Shown: positions 11,160 to 22,900, counted from the first letter of the stretch. The stretch is DNA of 64,000 bases from Valencia hispanica (GCA_963556495.2 OY747702.1:57030286-57094285); one strand, 5' to 3'. Program-made: numbers and translations. Notes: generated from the letters alone by a model not told the origin.

Positions 11160-11765
11160 TGCTCTTCTGATGAGAAATGGTTTTTAGTAGTTTAGAGATG
11201 GTGATTCCGCTAAGCATTAGCCCGATTTATCCACTCCAGAACCAGTTTGGAACAGTGTTTGGCCACACTGCTGATTAACAAACTGTCTGTTCAGCTGAGA
11301 TAAAGTTGAATCCTTTACACACAGATAAGCCAAAGGTTTCATGTTGAGACAATACAAAGACTGTGTTGCTTGGGAGTCAAGTTGAGGCTTTCAAGCCTTA
11401 AAAGAGTGTACCAACAGTCAAGCATGGTGACGATAGTCCCATGGTGGGGGTCTGTTGTGCAACCAGTGGATAAAATAATTAAAAAAGGACTACCTAACAC
11501 AGGGGTGTCAAACTCCATTCCTCAGGTGCTAGTGTCCTGCAACCTTTAGACATGTAACAGTTTCAACACACCTGAATCAAATAATTAGGTCATCAGCAAG
11601 ACCCCATAGAACTTAACTGCCTGCTCTGCTGAGGAGACAATTTAACCATTTGATTCGGGTGTGTTAGACCAGGAACACATACATGTTGCAAGACCAATGA
11701 CCTCAAGGGCTGGAGTTTGACTCCCCTGACCTAAAGGATGAAAAATTGATAAATAAATGCTTGTA
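11160..11765 (+). mobile_element. Very old Tc1-like relic, split by a MITE
   Basis: On the plus strand 'CCAACAGTCAAGCATGGTGA' (near 11410) and 'AAAAAAGGACTACCT' (near 11482) match a widespread teleost Tc1-like family around the GGG motif and the following region. The copy is heavily mutated. Its right part is displaced by the hAT MITE at 11500-11728. Confidence 0.4.
11500..11728. mobile_element. hAT MITE, 229 bp
   Basis: Starts CAGGGGTGTCAAACTCC and ends with the inverse GGAGTTTGACTCCCCTG, the classic hAT (Charlie-like) terminal repeat. A second inverted block inside (AACACACCTGAATCAAAT / ATTTGATTCGGGTGTGTT) makes it nearly palindromic. The flanks ACCTAACA (11492-11499) and ACCTAAAG (11729-11736) match at 6 of 8 positions, as expected for an aged 8-bp hAT target duplication. 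No coding capacity. A truncated relative lies at 27185-27350. Confidence 0.85.
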
Positions 11766-12329
11766 AATGTTTCAGTCATTATTGATTATCATTTCAGCCC
11801 ATGAAGAGGGAATATAAATGTCTGTTTAATTTTGAAATTACTATAAATTCTGGAAACTCAACTTAAAAACTTGTTGTAATTCAGTCTTTTATACTGGTCA
11901 TGAAGTCACTTACCAAAAATTATCTCCAGAAAGCTTTACTTGACTAAAAAATGTAAATGCGTATTGTGAAATAATATACTGAAATTAACAAGCTGTTAAC
12001 AGGACATTGTCACTGCAGCAGTAATAGGTTAGACTTTCCTGTTCTCCAGTCAGTATTTATGCTTATTAAAGGCCTCTTTGCTCAACTTTTGTTGAGCAAA
12101 CTTTGTAAATAGTGAGATGATGATGATATCAGTTGCAATATCTGGTTATGTTCTTCTTTTTCTCATCTGTGTTTCCATCCCTCTTTGCCCTTTACTTTTT
12201 AGGGTCCTAAGTCATTTAGACGTATTAGTGTCCAGTGTGATCATCTGCTGCTGTGAGACTGTGTCCAACTGGCTAAATATTACATTAGTATGAAAAAATG
12301 CAAGTTCAAAAGACTTGGAATATATTAGC

Positions 12330-12427
12330 CAACAATTACTGCCATCCAAACAGTCCTTTGTTATATGAATATTGCACTCACTGATATTGCGATGACGATA
12401 TATTTGCAATATATTGTGCAGCCTTAC
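12330..12427. mobile_element. hAT element terminal fragment
   Basis: The sequence ending GCAATATATTGTGCAGCCTTA is the inverse of the teleost hAT terminus that begins with GGCTGCACAATATATTG, preceded by the usual 'GATATTGCGATGACGATATA' subterminal part. I did not find a convincing left end, so its extent upstream is unknown. Confidence 0.55.
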
Positions 12428-12789
12428 ACGACAGGACCTTTATTGTAGTAGATTGCAGTGTTGGTGTTTTGAAGTTTTTCTAAATCTTATTCTGACTAAT
12501 TTAGGGCCTCACCTCATCCAAACCTCACTCTGCTTCACAGCCTGGGAGAAAGAGACTCCCAGGCTTAAATCATTCAGTGCTTTTCAGTACTTTACATACC
12601 TACGGTAAGAAGAGGCACCGTATCTGCAGGGGAAAATATATAAATTTGGACTGAAATCTGTGCATGACTGTGTTTGGTATCTAAATTAAACAGTGCAATG
12701 ACAGACTTGGTTTAACAGTCGACTCAAGAAAGCAAAATGTTACAAAAAGTGAGTCAAAAGACGAGATTTTGGCAGGAATAATCTGACAC

Positions 12790-13862
12790 ATAGGTACAAA
12801 TACATATTCATTTATTTCACATACATTTTTTCAACTTTTACTTTTTGTAGTTTTTACAATCTAAATGATTCAACAACAAAATGAAGAACTACCACAACAA
12901 AGTCCAAATTTTCTACAGGAGAAAATGATGCAGATGTCACTTCTGTAAAACTGACACATGTAGTTAGCCGACCAGCAAAGATACAGTTAAAGTAAAAAAA
13001 AAGAAGACGAAAATAGGACAAAAAGGTGGTTTGTGTCTGTACCTGGACCTATACCAGGTAATTCCCAGGATGATCAAAGGTTCATGTTAGATCTTGAACA
13101 ATGTTGGAGCATTGGCTTCTGCAAAATTATTAACATTTTCCATAAATATTTATTATTAGTAAATTATATATATATATTTCATATTATTCAGGTGGCAATT
13201 GGGGGAACAGGGACAGAAGATCAGCCATAGAAGCCCTTCCTAAATCAATGGAAACTTGTTCTTGCTGAACATGTGGGGTTACAATTTTGGCTAATGCATC
13301 CCATGAATATTGCTATGAATAGTTCTGTTGAATGAATATCCACACAGGTACATAATGAAGCATTCAGTAAACATAGTACTGAACAGAAGAACTCATGGTC
13401 TCTTTCATTGTTCAGTGAATAAGCATGGCGCAGGACTAAACAAAGTAGGTTAATAGCTTAGATACAAATTCATACTGTACATTGTTTAGATGAGTCTGTA
13501 GTAAACCCAAAACTAAGGGCTTCTTTTTGTACATACAAATTTCAAAAAGTTAACACATGACACCTTTTGCCTTTAGGTCCCCATGGCAACAACTGTTTCC
13601 ATGCCTCGTCTGAGATGTTGCCAGCTGGCAGTTATGTAAGACTTGTAATGTGCTTTTCATAGCTGAAACACGGAATCCTGGTATCATGTCACAATCCAGT
13701 GATTTACAGTATGTCCCTTCATGTTAGATACCCTAAATAGTTTCACAACTACTTTCATTCTGTCGTCCTATTTTAAAAAAAATACTTTATACTCCAGGAA
13801 TGTCCACAGTCCAGTCTTCTTCCGTCTCTTCCTGTCTATTTCTGTATATATGTATATATAAC
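12790..13862 (-). other. lingo2: Probable lingo2 3'UTR
   Basis: The sequence downstream of the lingo2 stop codon contains no repeat I recognise down to about 12.8 kb. Minus-strand AATAAA hexamers fall at 13149-13154 and 12811-12816; the second, followed by lower-coordinate AT-rich sequence, is my preferred poly(A) signal. The end point is inferred, not seen. A short TA tract lies at about 13165-13178. Confidence 0.45.
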
Positions 13863-15680
13863 TCACATCATTTTCATGTTAAAACGGCGAGGACCAGCTT
13901 GTCCCTCTGCTGAATCAACATTAGTACCGTTGGACTTTGACCGAGGGACATACTCAACGTCGATGTTGTTTTTATGTTTTCCTTTCCCTCTGCTCCAGAC
14001 GAAGAGAAGCAGGAAGCAAAACAAGACCACTCCCAAAAAGGTGAAACAACCCATAGCTGTAGACACTAAAATAGTCTTCAGATCCAAACCAAGGGAAATG
14101 TTGGCCGTTTCATTGGCAGTGGCATTGTTGGGATCTGTGTAATGCTGGGTCCTGTTGGCATACAGTGATCCCAGACTTTTCACAGCTAATGAAGCCATCA
14201 GGGTGTCATTTCCAGCAGTGTTGGAGGCAAGGCAAAGGTACACACCACTGTCTTGTATCTCTGCAGACTTAATCTCTAATGTGCCATTGTTGTGCACCAT
14301 CAGTCTTCCATGGTTCCGACTCGTCAGTACTCGTCGACGTGGGGACAACCACGACACACTTGGCCTCGGTGTCCCTTCAGCACTGCAGCGCAGCATTGCC
14401 TTCTGGCCCTCATCCACAGTAATTGTTTGGGTTTTATTCTCACGGATTTTTGGCTTGGTACACGTAACATAATAAGACAGCAGAGCCTCCTTAAACTCTT
14501 TAAAAGGCCTTCCACGAATCCCCTCGGGTGTGCTGCATTCTGGCTGTGAGTCTCCAAACAAGATGGAGTGCTTTTTCTGCAGGATCCACATGAGACGACA
14601 GTCACACACCAAGGGGTTGTTGTCAATGAGAAGAACTTCCAGAGCTTCAGGAGACTGAAAGACACCCTTTTCCAGGGTGTCCAGACGGTTGTGAGAGACA
14701 TTGAGGACCTTGAGTGTCCGTAAACCTTGAAATGCGTACGGTTCGATGGCAGTCAGCTGAGCTCCAACTAGATGCAGTTCTTGCAGCCGAACCAGCTCCA
14801 CCAGCATCCCTCCTTCGATGTGCCTGATACGGTTGTAGGACAGGTTGAGATGGGTCAGATAGGGCAGATGTTTAAGGGCTTGGTAAGGGAAGGAGGACAA
14901 GTTGGTGTTGGTTATAAACAATGTTGTCAGGTTTAGGCCATGGAGGGCGTTTACTGGGACATGGTCTAGTGACGGCCAGTTATCAATTTCTAAATGCCGC
15001 AGCCGGAACAGTTTCTTGAATGAGTACGAATGCAAAGTGCCAATGCTGAGATAACGAAGATGGAGACTGACCAGGTTGTGCAGGTGGGAGAGGGCTTCAG
15101 TGGGTACAACCGTAAGGTTGCATCGTTCTAAGGTTAATTCCTCCAAGCTTAGGAGTCCACTAAATGCCCGATGAGAAATATAAACCAGATCATTGTCACC
15201 CACTTCCAAATACCTCAGATTATGCAAATCCTGGAACATATAATCCAAAAGAATGACAACCTTGTTGTCACTTATGTCCAGTTGGGTTAGATTTGTCAGG
15301 GCTGTGAAGACCCCCTGAGGGATGAGCTTTATTCGATTGCTCTTAAGACTGAGTGAGTGCATGTTAAACAAGGTGTTAAAAGCTCCAGGCTCAACGTATC
15401 TGATAAGATTTCCACTGAGGTCTAGTTCCTCCAGCCCAGGGAAGGCAATAAAGTCATCAGGGTTGATCATTGTGAGCTTATTTTTACTCAGGTCCAAGAT
15501 CCTGGTCTCGGTTGGGATGCCATCTGGGATGCTGGGCATTCGCTTGCGGTGACAGACAACTGCCTTGGTCTGCGCTGAGCACTCGCAGCGTGAGGGACAT
15601 CCCAAGGTAGAACCCACAAAGGCAGCCGCAAGTACCAGTCCAAGGAATGGCTGCCAGCATGAGACGACCGTGTGCAGCAT
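13863..15680 (-). CDS. lingo2: Leucine-rich repeat and immunoglobulin-like domain-containing nogo receptor-interacting protein 2 (LINGO2)
   Basis: Single-pass type I neuronal membrane protein of the LINGO family, thought to act in neurite and synapse regulation. The 605 residues match the vertebrate LINGO2 length (606). Order: signal peptide 1-27 (MLHTVVSCWQPFLGL...STLG); LRRNT with C28, C32, C34, C43; about 12 leucine-rich repeats from about 52 to 352; LRRCT 354-407 (C359, C361, C382, C407); Ig C2 domain 409-500 with C432 and C483 and the DSGVYLC motif; transmembrane helix about 536-562; short tail with the family EYVPR motif (576-580) and end FNMKMM. MLHT..SCWQPFLGL and the identical STAMGCFTFLGVVLFC segment point to LINGO2 rather than LINGO1. 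I chose the Met matching mammalian LINGO2. In-frame ATGs at 15692 and 15704 are also in this exon; the one at 15704 has a strong context (A at -3, G at +4) and would add MVDCMNKV. All coding sequence is in one exon, as in other LINGO genes. Confidence 0.95.
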   Translation of the reverse strand: MLHTVVSCWQPFLGLVLAAAFVGSTLGCPSRCECSAQTKAVVCHRKRMPSIPDGIPTETRILDLSKNKLTMINPDDFIAFPGLEELDLSGNLIRYVEPGAFNTLFNMHSLSLKSNRIKLIPQGVFTALTNLTQLDISDNKVVILLDYMFQDLHNLRYLEVGDNDLVYISHRAFSGLLSLEELTLERCNLTVVPTEALSHLHNLVSLHLRYLSIGTLHSYSFKKLFRLRHLEIDNWPSLDHVPVNALHGLNLTTLFITNTNLSSFPYQALKHLPYLTHLNLSYNRIRHIEGGMLVELVRLQELHLVGAQLTAIEPYAFQGLRTLKVLNVSHNRLDTLEKGVFQSPEALEVLLIDNNPLVCDCRLMWILQKKHSILFGDSQPECSTPEGIRGRPFKEFKEALLSYYVTCTKPKIRENKTQTITVDEGQKAMLRCSAEGTPRPSVSWLSPRRRVLTSRNHGRLMVHNNGTLEIKSAEIQDSGVYLCLASNTAGNDTLMASLAVKSLGSLYANRTQHYTDPNNATANETANISLGLDLKTILVSTAMGCFTFLGVVLFCFLLLFVWSRGKGKHKNNIDVEYVPRSKSNGTNVDSAEGQAGPRRFNMKMM

Positions 15681-15716
15681 GACTTTGTTCATACAGTCCA
15701 CCATTCTGTCACGGTT
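15681..15716 (-). other. lingo2: 5' edge of the lingo2 coding exon (5'UTR or N-terminal extension)
   Basis: On the minus strand a pyrimidine-rich run TCTTCTTTGTGTTTTTTGCAG ends at 15717, a strong 3' splice site, so the exon begins at 15716. The open frame continues beyond the acceptor (to 15767), but that part reads through intron sequence and is not coding. The donor exon must lie at higher coordinates; I could not identify it in the window. Confidence 0.75.
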
Positions 15717-15797
15717 CTGCAAAAAACACAAAGAAGAGAAAAATACCTTAAATAGCGTCAAGGCCAATGTTCCAAAAATATAATTTTCTTATGGAAA

Positions 15798-16504
15798 GCC
15801 AAAATGCTCAAAATTAAATAAATAAATAAAACATTAAATAAATATGTACATTAATAAATATTAGACACATAAACGGACAAAAAATTGTAAAAGATTTGAA
15901 TGCACATAAAATTCTAAGCTCATTAGTATGACATATTTTTCATTTTCCTTTAAAAATAAGTTTATTAAAAGAAAAAAATGTTTGACTGTAATTTATCCTA
16001 ATAATAGACATGATCTTTTAGCCATTTTTATTAAACTTTGTCAGTTTTTATTCCAAAAAGTCGTTTTCCCAAAGTCAGCTTTTATTTCATAATGGTATTT
16101 TCCCCAGTGGCTTATTTATTTCAATGGGCATTCAGGTCCCACCCACTGACCCTGATTGGCAGATGAACTCATTCAGTTGAAAAGTGTTATTATAAAATAA
16201 ATGAGCCACTTAGAAAGAAAGAAATGAAATAAAAACTGACCTGGTGAAAAACATGTTTTGTAATAAAAACTGATGAAAGTGGCTAAAAAATAAAATCTTA
16301 TATTAGGAAAAATGTACAGTTAAACAATGTTTTATATTAATAAATACATGTTTAGAGGAAAATGAAAAATATTTCACACTAATGAGCTAAGAATTTTATA
16401 TGCATTCAGTTGTTTTCACAATTTCATTGTCACATAATATATTTGTCCATTATTTATTAATTAATTTCATAATGTTTTATTTATTTAATTTTGAGCATTT
16501 GGCG
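15798..16504. repeat. 0.7 kb AT-rich palindrome (Angel-like MITE)
   Basis: The left arm (from AGCCAAAATGCTCAAAATTA at 15798) is matched across nearly its whole length by the reverse complement of the right arm (ending at 16504). Paired blocks include ATGCTCAAAATTAAATAAAT, AAAATTCTAAGCTCATTAGT / ...CTTAGCTCATTAGT, and ATATTTTTCATTTTCCT. The centre is near 16150. Arms are roughly 320 bp with a loop of some 70 bp. No ORF. Large palindromic MITEs such as Angel are known in fish; the family here is not named. It starts about 80 bp upstream of the lingo2 splice acceptor. Confidence 0.8.
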
Positions 16505-17080
16505 TTTTTATCTATTTTTCATTTCTGAAAATAACACTAGTATTGACTGTTAGGTAGGATCCCATCAGGGAGGAGGAACAACAGCGAGATACTGTATGTA
16601 TGTAGACAGTTACTTCAAAATGTAATAAAACCTACTAAACTAACAACTTAAACTGATGAAACCCTTTAAAACATTTTGTAAACAACCACATTTGTTCCCA
16701 CATAAAATGTATAAATTATACTGTAAACATACATATCCCATCAGATGCCCATAACCGTAACATAATTACTCAGACCTTAACTTTGGTACGCCCTTGATTG
16801 GTGAAGTGAAAGTTAACACCATATTGAGATCCAAGAGCTTTCTAAAGAATATTATGTCTCAAAATAAGCTGAAATCAATCGTTCTACTTTTTTGTAAATA
16901 GTCTAGTTCTAAATGAATCCCAACATGCCAAAGTCTGGCCATCCAAGAAAATTGATCTGGAAAGATTCTACAACTTAAGTTCTACACAAATTATTTCCAT
17001 GTGACGTGTGGAAGGAGGAACCCTTTACTCTCCAAGGAACACACAAAAGCTAGGTTGAGGTTTCCTCATGATGTAGACAA
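16505..17080. other. Intronic or upstream sequence of lingo2, no feature seen
   Basis: AT-rich sequence without a recognisable repeat or coding frame. By position it lies upstream of the lingo2 coding exon and is probably intronic. Confidence 0.4.
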
Positions 17081-17084
17081 AGGC

Positions 17085-18140
17085 AAGGCAAGTCAATTTT
17101 ACTTGTATAGCACACTTTCAACAAGATAATTCAAGGTGCGTTACATGATTAAGGGATAAAATAAAAATAGAAGCATATAAAGTAAAACCAGCAATAAAGC
17201 AAGAAGCACACACAAAACATGATACAATAAAGCACTACTCAAAGGCAGCTCTAAACAGATATGTTTTTTGTTGTGATTTCAAAGAACTCAGTGTTTCAGC
17301 AGCTTTGCAGTTATTTGGAAGTTTGTTCCACATTAGAGGAGCATAGAAACTGAAAGCTGCTTTTCCATGTTTGGTTTTAATTCTAGGGATGTTGAGTAGA
17401 CTGGAATTAGAGGACCTGAGTGTTCTGGTGGGTTGCTATAGTAACAGTAGATCTTCAACATACTTTGGTGCTAAGTCATTCAATGATTTATAAACTAGTA
17501 AAAGCATTTAGAAGTCTATTCTCTGAGCTACAGGGAGACAGTGTAAGGACTTTAGAACTGGGGTGATGTGCTCTACTTTCCTGGTTCTAGTGAGGAACAC
17601 GAGCAGCAGCGTTCTGGATCAGCTGCAGCTGTCTGATTGACTTTTTAGGCAGACCTGTGAGGACACTGTTGCAGTAATCAATCCGACTAAAGATAAATGC
17701 ATGGATGAGTTTTTCTAGGTCCTGTTGCGACATCAGTCCTTTAATCCTAGAAATGTTATTCAGGTGATAGAAGGCTGACCTTGTTGTTGCCTTTATGTGA
17801 CCCTGGAGGTTCAGGTCTGAGTCCATTACTACACCTAGATTTTCAGACCTGATCAGTAGTTTCTAGCTGTATTAACTGAAGCTGTGTGCTGACTATTGAT
17901 TGTTCCTCTTTACGTCCAAAGTAATTACTTCAGTTTGGTTTCTGTCGAGCTGGAGAAAGTTATGGCACATCCATCCATTGATTTGCTCGATGCATTTGGA
18001 TGGGTTCAAAGTCACCTGGTGACATCGTAATGTAGAGCTGAGTATCATCTGCATAGTTATGGTAGCTAATCTTATTGGTTGTTATAATCTGGGCTAGTGG
18101 AAGCATGTAGATATTAAATAAAAGGGGCCTCAGGACAAAG
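17085..18140 (-). mobile_element. L2-type LINE fragment, third subfamily
   Basis: The 3' end 'AAGTCAATTTTACTTGTATA' lies at about 17090. Going up in coordinates, the minus strand shows the RT C-terminus (SRIDYCNSVLTGLPKKSIRQ in the open piece 17587-17826). Further up, with frame breaks, come the YADD box ([10 protein letters not shown] near 18045) and NIYMLPLAQII (near 18100). Homology stops near 18140, inside the RT, so the copy is strongly 5' truncated and inactive. Confidence 0.75.
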
Positions 18141-18156
18141 ACAAAGACCAGGACAA

Positions 18157-19595
18157 CTCATTTATCAACCATACTTACGCACAAATCTGTGCGTATTTCG
18201 TTCGTAACAACGATTTAACGCTTTGTGTGGTATTTACTATTTTGTGCTCGTGCTTAGAAATGTTCCAAAACATAAGAACAGCTCTGACCATGTGTACGCA
18301 GAGCATCTAGTGTTAGAACGGGGGAACTGCAACACTGAAACAGTTTTACTTCGAAAGAATATTTATCTCATCAGTTTATCACCTCTGCCAATGAGCTCAT
18401 GTTGGCATCTGTCTGTCTTTTAGCAACAAAGCTCAAAAAGTTATGGACAGATTTAGATTAAATTTTCAGGAAATGTTAGAAATTTGCCATAAATAATTAA
18501 ATTTTGGGGGTGATCATGCATGGAGATCCTGTGAATCGCAATCTCGGGGGGGTGCGAGGTGCTTTGCAGAGGTCTGTGCTCTACGTGTGATTTTTTTACT
18601 TGTAACATCAAGCGCTTCAGTTTAAAAAGATGTTGTTACCCTTCAAGTAAAAGATTTGTAAACTGTACTGTGGAAACTAGATGGTTTCACCCAGGGCCTC
18701 ATTTATCATACGTTCGTAGAAACTGTCCTATATTCTATCCTAAGAATGAAATTTAGAATGTCTGTACGCACAGTCAAAAGTTGGATTTATCAAATATGTG
18801 GTGGCCACTCATACGCATGTTCCTCTCCAATCATCTGTTGATAAATCCCACATGTGCATACCTATGTGCTCATGCCCCTCAATTGTCGATGACGATATCA
18901 CACCACATCCCCTGACACATGCATTCAAACCTTGTATTCTTCCCTAAAATGGCCAAGAAAGCGAAAAAGGAAATTTCAGTGGCACAAAAAAAGTAATGAC
19001 GAACAGACTTCTTGAAAATTGTCATAGTTAATGTAAATTTATTTTAGCACCGATAGTTATTGCCCTCTGTTATCAGCGGTTCCTCTGCTTCATGTCCCAC
19101 TCCCTCCAGCAGTTATATTCCTGCTGCAGACATAAAAAAAACCTGGCAAAGAATCGTTTCATTTGCTATCATTCACTTCTGTGGAAATACTTAACGTCTT
19201 TGAACAAATTAAATCGGTTAAATTTGTCCCGAACATTGCTGTTTGGTTCTATCAGTTCAGGGGTAACCAATAAAAAAAGAACAGTGCCTGGGAGAAAATG
19301 ACAGAGGCAGTAAATGCGGTCGGGGCAGTGCAGAGGTTCCTGATGGAAATAAAGGGGGAAGAATGCTTCAATATCAAACTGAATATAATAAATTGTCCCT
19401 CAGCACACAGCTGGGACAGATCTTCTACCCGGGGTGCACAGATCACCACATTTGACACGCGTCTGGTCAGAATTATTGGAGACACTGCTTTGGCTCGCAT
19501 CAGTACTCACGGAGACAGAGACAACCTGCTGCACTGAAAACAGGACCATCCAGTTTCCAGTTTTAGAAGTGTAACAACGTCATTTTAAACTAAAG
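18157..19595. repeat. Region with Harbinger-like termini, possibly two nested copies
   Basis: 'CTCATTTATCAACC' at 18157 and 'GGGCCTCATTTATCATA' at 18694 resemble one terminus type, which recurs inverted at 38909-38926 (TTTTATAAATGAGGCCCC). Both are followed by sequence with repeated 'GTACGCA' / 'TGCGTA' words. I found no matching right end, and no transposase. The rest up to 19.6 kb has no recognised frame and may be the interior of a decayed element or unique DNA. Confidence 0.35.
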
Positions 19596-19599
19596 CGTT

Positions 19600-19998
19600 T
19601 GATGTGCCAAGTAAAAGCACGTGGAAATCACAGACCTCCGCAAAGCACCTCACCCCCCAGACCCCTCCAGATAGTGATTCACAGAACATTGTCGCCCCAA
19701 AGCTTTGGAAGGCTTTGCCCCTCAAGATTAGGCGCGCAGACTCGCTTCCGGTTTTTAAAACCTTTTTGAAGACTTATTTCTTTTTTTTTTTAACTCTGAT
19801 TAATGCATTGGGATTTTACTGTCATTTCTTGTATTTTCTTTTATTCTATTTGTATCCTATTTTTATTGTTATTTTCCTGTATTTTCTTTTATTCTATTTT
19901 TATCCTATTTTTATTGTTGTGATTTTGTTGTGTCTGTACAGCACTTTGGTCAACTGTGTTGTGTTAAGGTGCTATATAAATAAAAGTGGATTGGATTA
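19600..19998 (+). mobile_element. L2-type LINE 3' end
   Basis: The plus-strand frame 19604-19999 begins with the C-terminal RT tail motif APKLWKALPLKIRRADSLPV followed by FKTFLKTYFF. The 3'UTR that follows ends AAGGTGCTATATAAATAAA. It is a short, 5'-truncated copy. Inside the UTR a stretch of about 50 bp (TATTTTCTTTTATTCTATTT and following) is tandemly duplicated at about 19828-19920. Confidence 0.7.
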
Positions 19999-22900
19999 GT
20001 CTTAAATCACATCCTCGTGAAAATATGCACAGTATTATCTTCTTTTAAGAAGTACTTGTCAAATGCGGAGACAGATATTTATTAATATTTTAACGGTTCA
20101 TTAGAGATAGTTTTATCAGTACTTTTTGCCACAACCAGCACCTTAAGGACATTCATGACCTTGGTGTTTTCCAAAATGGAAAGCAGTTTGACACCCCTGC
20201 CCTAGAACATGATCTAGAGATGTTACTACACTAGTCAAGTTTTGTTATCGTAGCTTCATTTGGTGCATGGAGCTACTTTATTTTTTCCATGGCTGATATT
20301 TTTGATCCAGGATCCAAACCAAAAGACTTCTGGATGTGTAAAAACATATGACTAAGATAATAAAAACTGACCGATTGTGACTGCAAAAAGATGATGACAT
20401 GTTTTTAACAGAACCATCATAATGAATATGGATGTCAATAATTTCATAGTCTTCAGACTTTTTTCATGGTTGGTGATTCCTGCATAAAAAGGCTCGTTTA
20501 GGCAAGAGGATTCATCCATTTAAAATATGCATTTTTTATTTATTTTTAAAGGTCTGCTGATAATAACTATAAAGGGAGTAAATTGTGTTGTGACTTCAAA
20601 ACATGGGAAACAATTATTATTTCACTGTGAAAGTTCAGGGGTTCATTTGTTTAATTACTGGAGATTAGAGTTGCTTCAGAATGAGCGTCTGACATTTATA
20701 TGGAGTAATTCATTGTTATTCTCTGTGGTAAAATCAGACAAAGATCTCCAGTTCTGTTGTTGGTCGTGCTCTGTGAATTCATTACCACCAACTCAAGACA
20801 GCAGGAGCTAAAGCAAGTATAGAGCATTTGCTTGAGCTGATACTGAGCAGAACCTCTTTGGTCCATGAAGCAGAAACTCCGGAGATGATTTGGGTTTAAT
20901 TAGAGCCGGCTGAGTCAAGCAATCATGGGTCAGATTATCTATCAGTGTCTTTCTGCCTTTTTGCCAAGCAAAGTGGACACCCACTGGCCGTGCATGATTT
21001 AAAATTATTTACCAACTAATTATCCCCACAGCTTAAACATGGAGTTAATATAATAATGCAATTCCAAAAAATAAAATAAAAAACAATATATGAGTAAATT
21101 TTAGGGATTGTTCTGGTGGAGGTTAGCTTGTTTCACTCCAAGAATCATCTTGACAGTGCTGTTGTATTTTAGAAATGAGCACTGAGCTTCATATAACTTA
21201 GAATAATCGATTTAAATTCTTGAATATTTGAATGTTGGCAATAGGGGCAACTATGTTATCATTTCATATAGCCTAAAACAACATAGACAGGAATAACAGA
21301 CTTTATTGGCAATGGATGACTCTGTAAATTTTGCAGGTCGTTCACCTTTAGTGTCCATATTAAGTCGTAACCATGACAAACTGTTGGTTGTAAACATTTT
21401 GCTATGGCATTTATCTAAGTTTGCACATCATGAATTCTCAGAAGGCAACACATTTCAACAAGGTAGTTTACGGATTTAGATAAGAACCTGGCCTTTGTGC
21501 AATCAACCAATAAAAGCCACTTCTGAAACTGTTCTTACTCGATCTCCTCCCGAAAGGTTTTCACACTGTTTGATGTGGCCCCCAGGCACCGATCACTGCA
21601 CATAATGTAATTCCTTCTCACACTGAAAAGCATCTCTCTGCTCATGGTGGATGTTGGGAGACAGCTGCTTTCTTTAGCCACCAATCAGCAACACCCTTTA
21701 AAAACGATATTAAAGTGGGAGATTTTGATATTTTCACTTGAATGATGGATGCATAAGAAGAGCTGTTTCAGTTGGGAAATAAAGGAAAGCAATAAACCAG
21801 GAAATAATAAACAGATCATTGTGTGTAATTATGTTTGAGCTGTTTTTCAAAGCAGAGTGGGTACAACTTTCAGTCTGTAGATGTTCAAACTGGTAGAGAC
21901 AAACCCCACATTTTTCATTTGCAGCAAAATATGGTTCTACAAAGGACTCACTTACAGGGCACTAAAAACGAAAGCAGAACATTCTTTAAAGATTTTTAGT
22001 TTAAAACCATTTTTCATTTCCATCCACTTCACAAATACGCTGTATTTAGATTTTAGACCTGAGTCTGCAGTTTTAACGGGACAAAAATGTGAAAAGGTGA
22101 CTGCAGAAGTCATCACAACAAGCAAAGATGGTGAAGCTTCCACCACATGGAGGATTTCCTCAATCATGAAATGACAATTTTTTCCACCAAATCAAAAAAA
22201 GCAGAGACACTTGTTGACAAGGCTTAGAGACCAAGCTGCTCGGTGGAGGTTGCAGTTCTTCAAATGAGCACTAGAGGGCTCACATTTTGTTAAATATATC
22301 ATTACAACAGGTCAGAAAATCCTGAATTTAAAAGTACATAAGTACAGTAATAAAATTATACGTAATATATATATTTTTCTTACCAAACTGCTGCTGTATA
22401 AGACACATAATATTACTATGCAGGTTAGCTCAGAAATTGAGAGTGCAATTAGCCCACAAAATAGCATCTGTGAGTAATCAGATGAGGCCCTAATGAGTGG
22501 GAAGAGGCAGCATAGCTCTTTGCCTCATCCAATTATGGAGAGGATCTCTGAAAGGACAACATGGCTTTAAGATGAACTTCCCAACATGTAAAACAACACA
22601 GGACTCGTCTAATAAGTCACACACAGTCACTGTCTCATGTAGCAGAGTGGCTTCTCAGGATGTGACCCGGCTGCAATTAAAAAGAACTTCCAGCACTTTT
22701 ACCAAAAACCTAATTAAGGAAGAGGAAGCAGGATGATTTCATACAGTAGAATAAAAAAACTAAAGAAAGCAGGGGGTTCTAGATTCATATTTCCTCCAGA
22801 TGAAAAAGGATCTGTGCTTCATTTGGCAAGCTGTATAATTCATTAACACAGCTACACTGCAAAATCAACATGATCATAGTCCCCTGATTTAGAGTTTTGG

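Noticed and set aside
15681..15767. N-terminal extension of the lingo2 frame to 634 aa
   Set aside because: The part beyond 15716 is on the intron side of a strong polypyrimidine-AG acceptor, so the Met at 15767 is not a credible start.
13876..15783. Several plus-strand frames of 70-105 codons opposite lingo2
   Set aside because: They are antisense shadows of the lingo2 coding sequence with no independent features.
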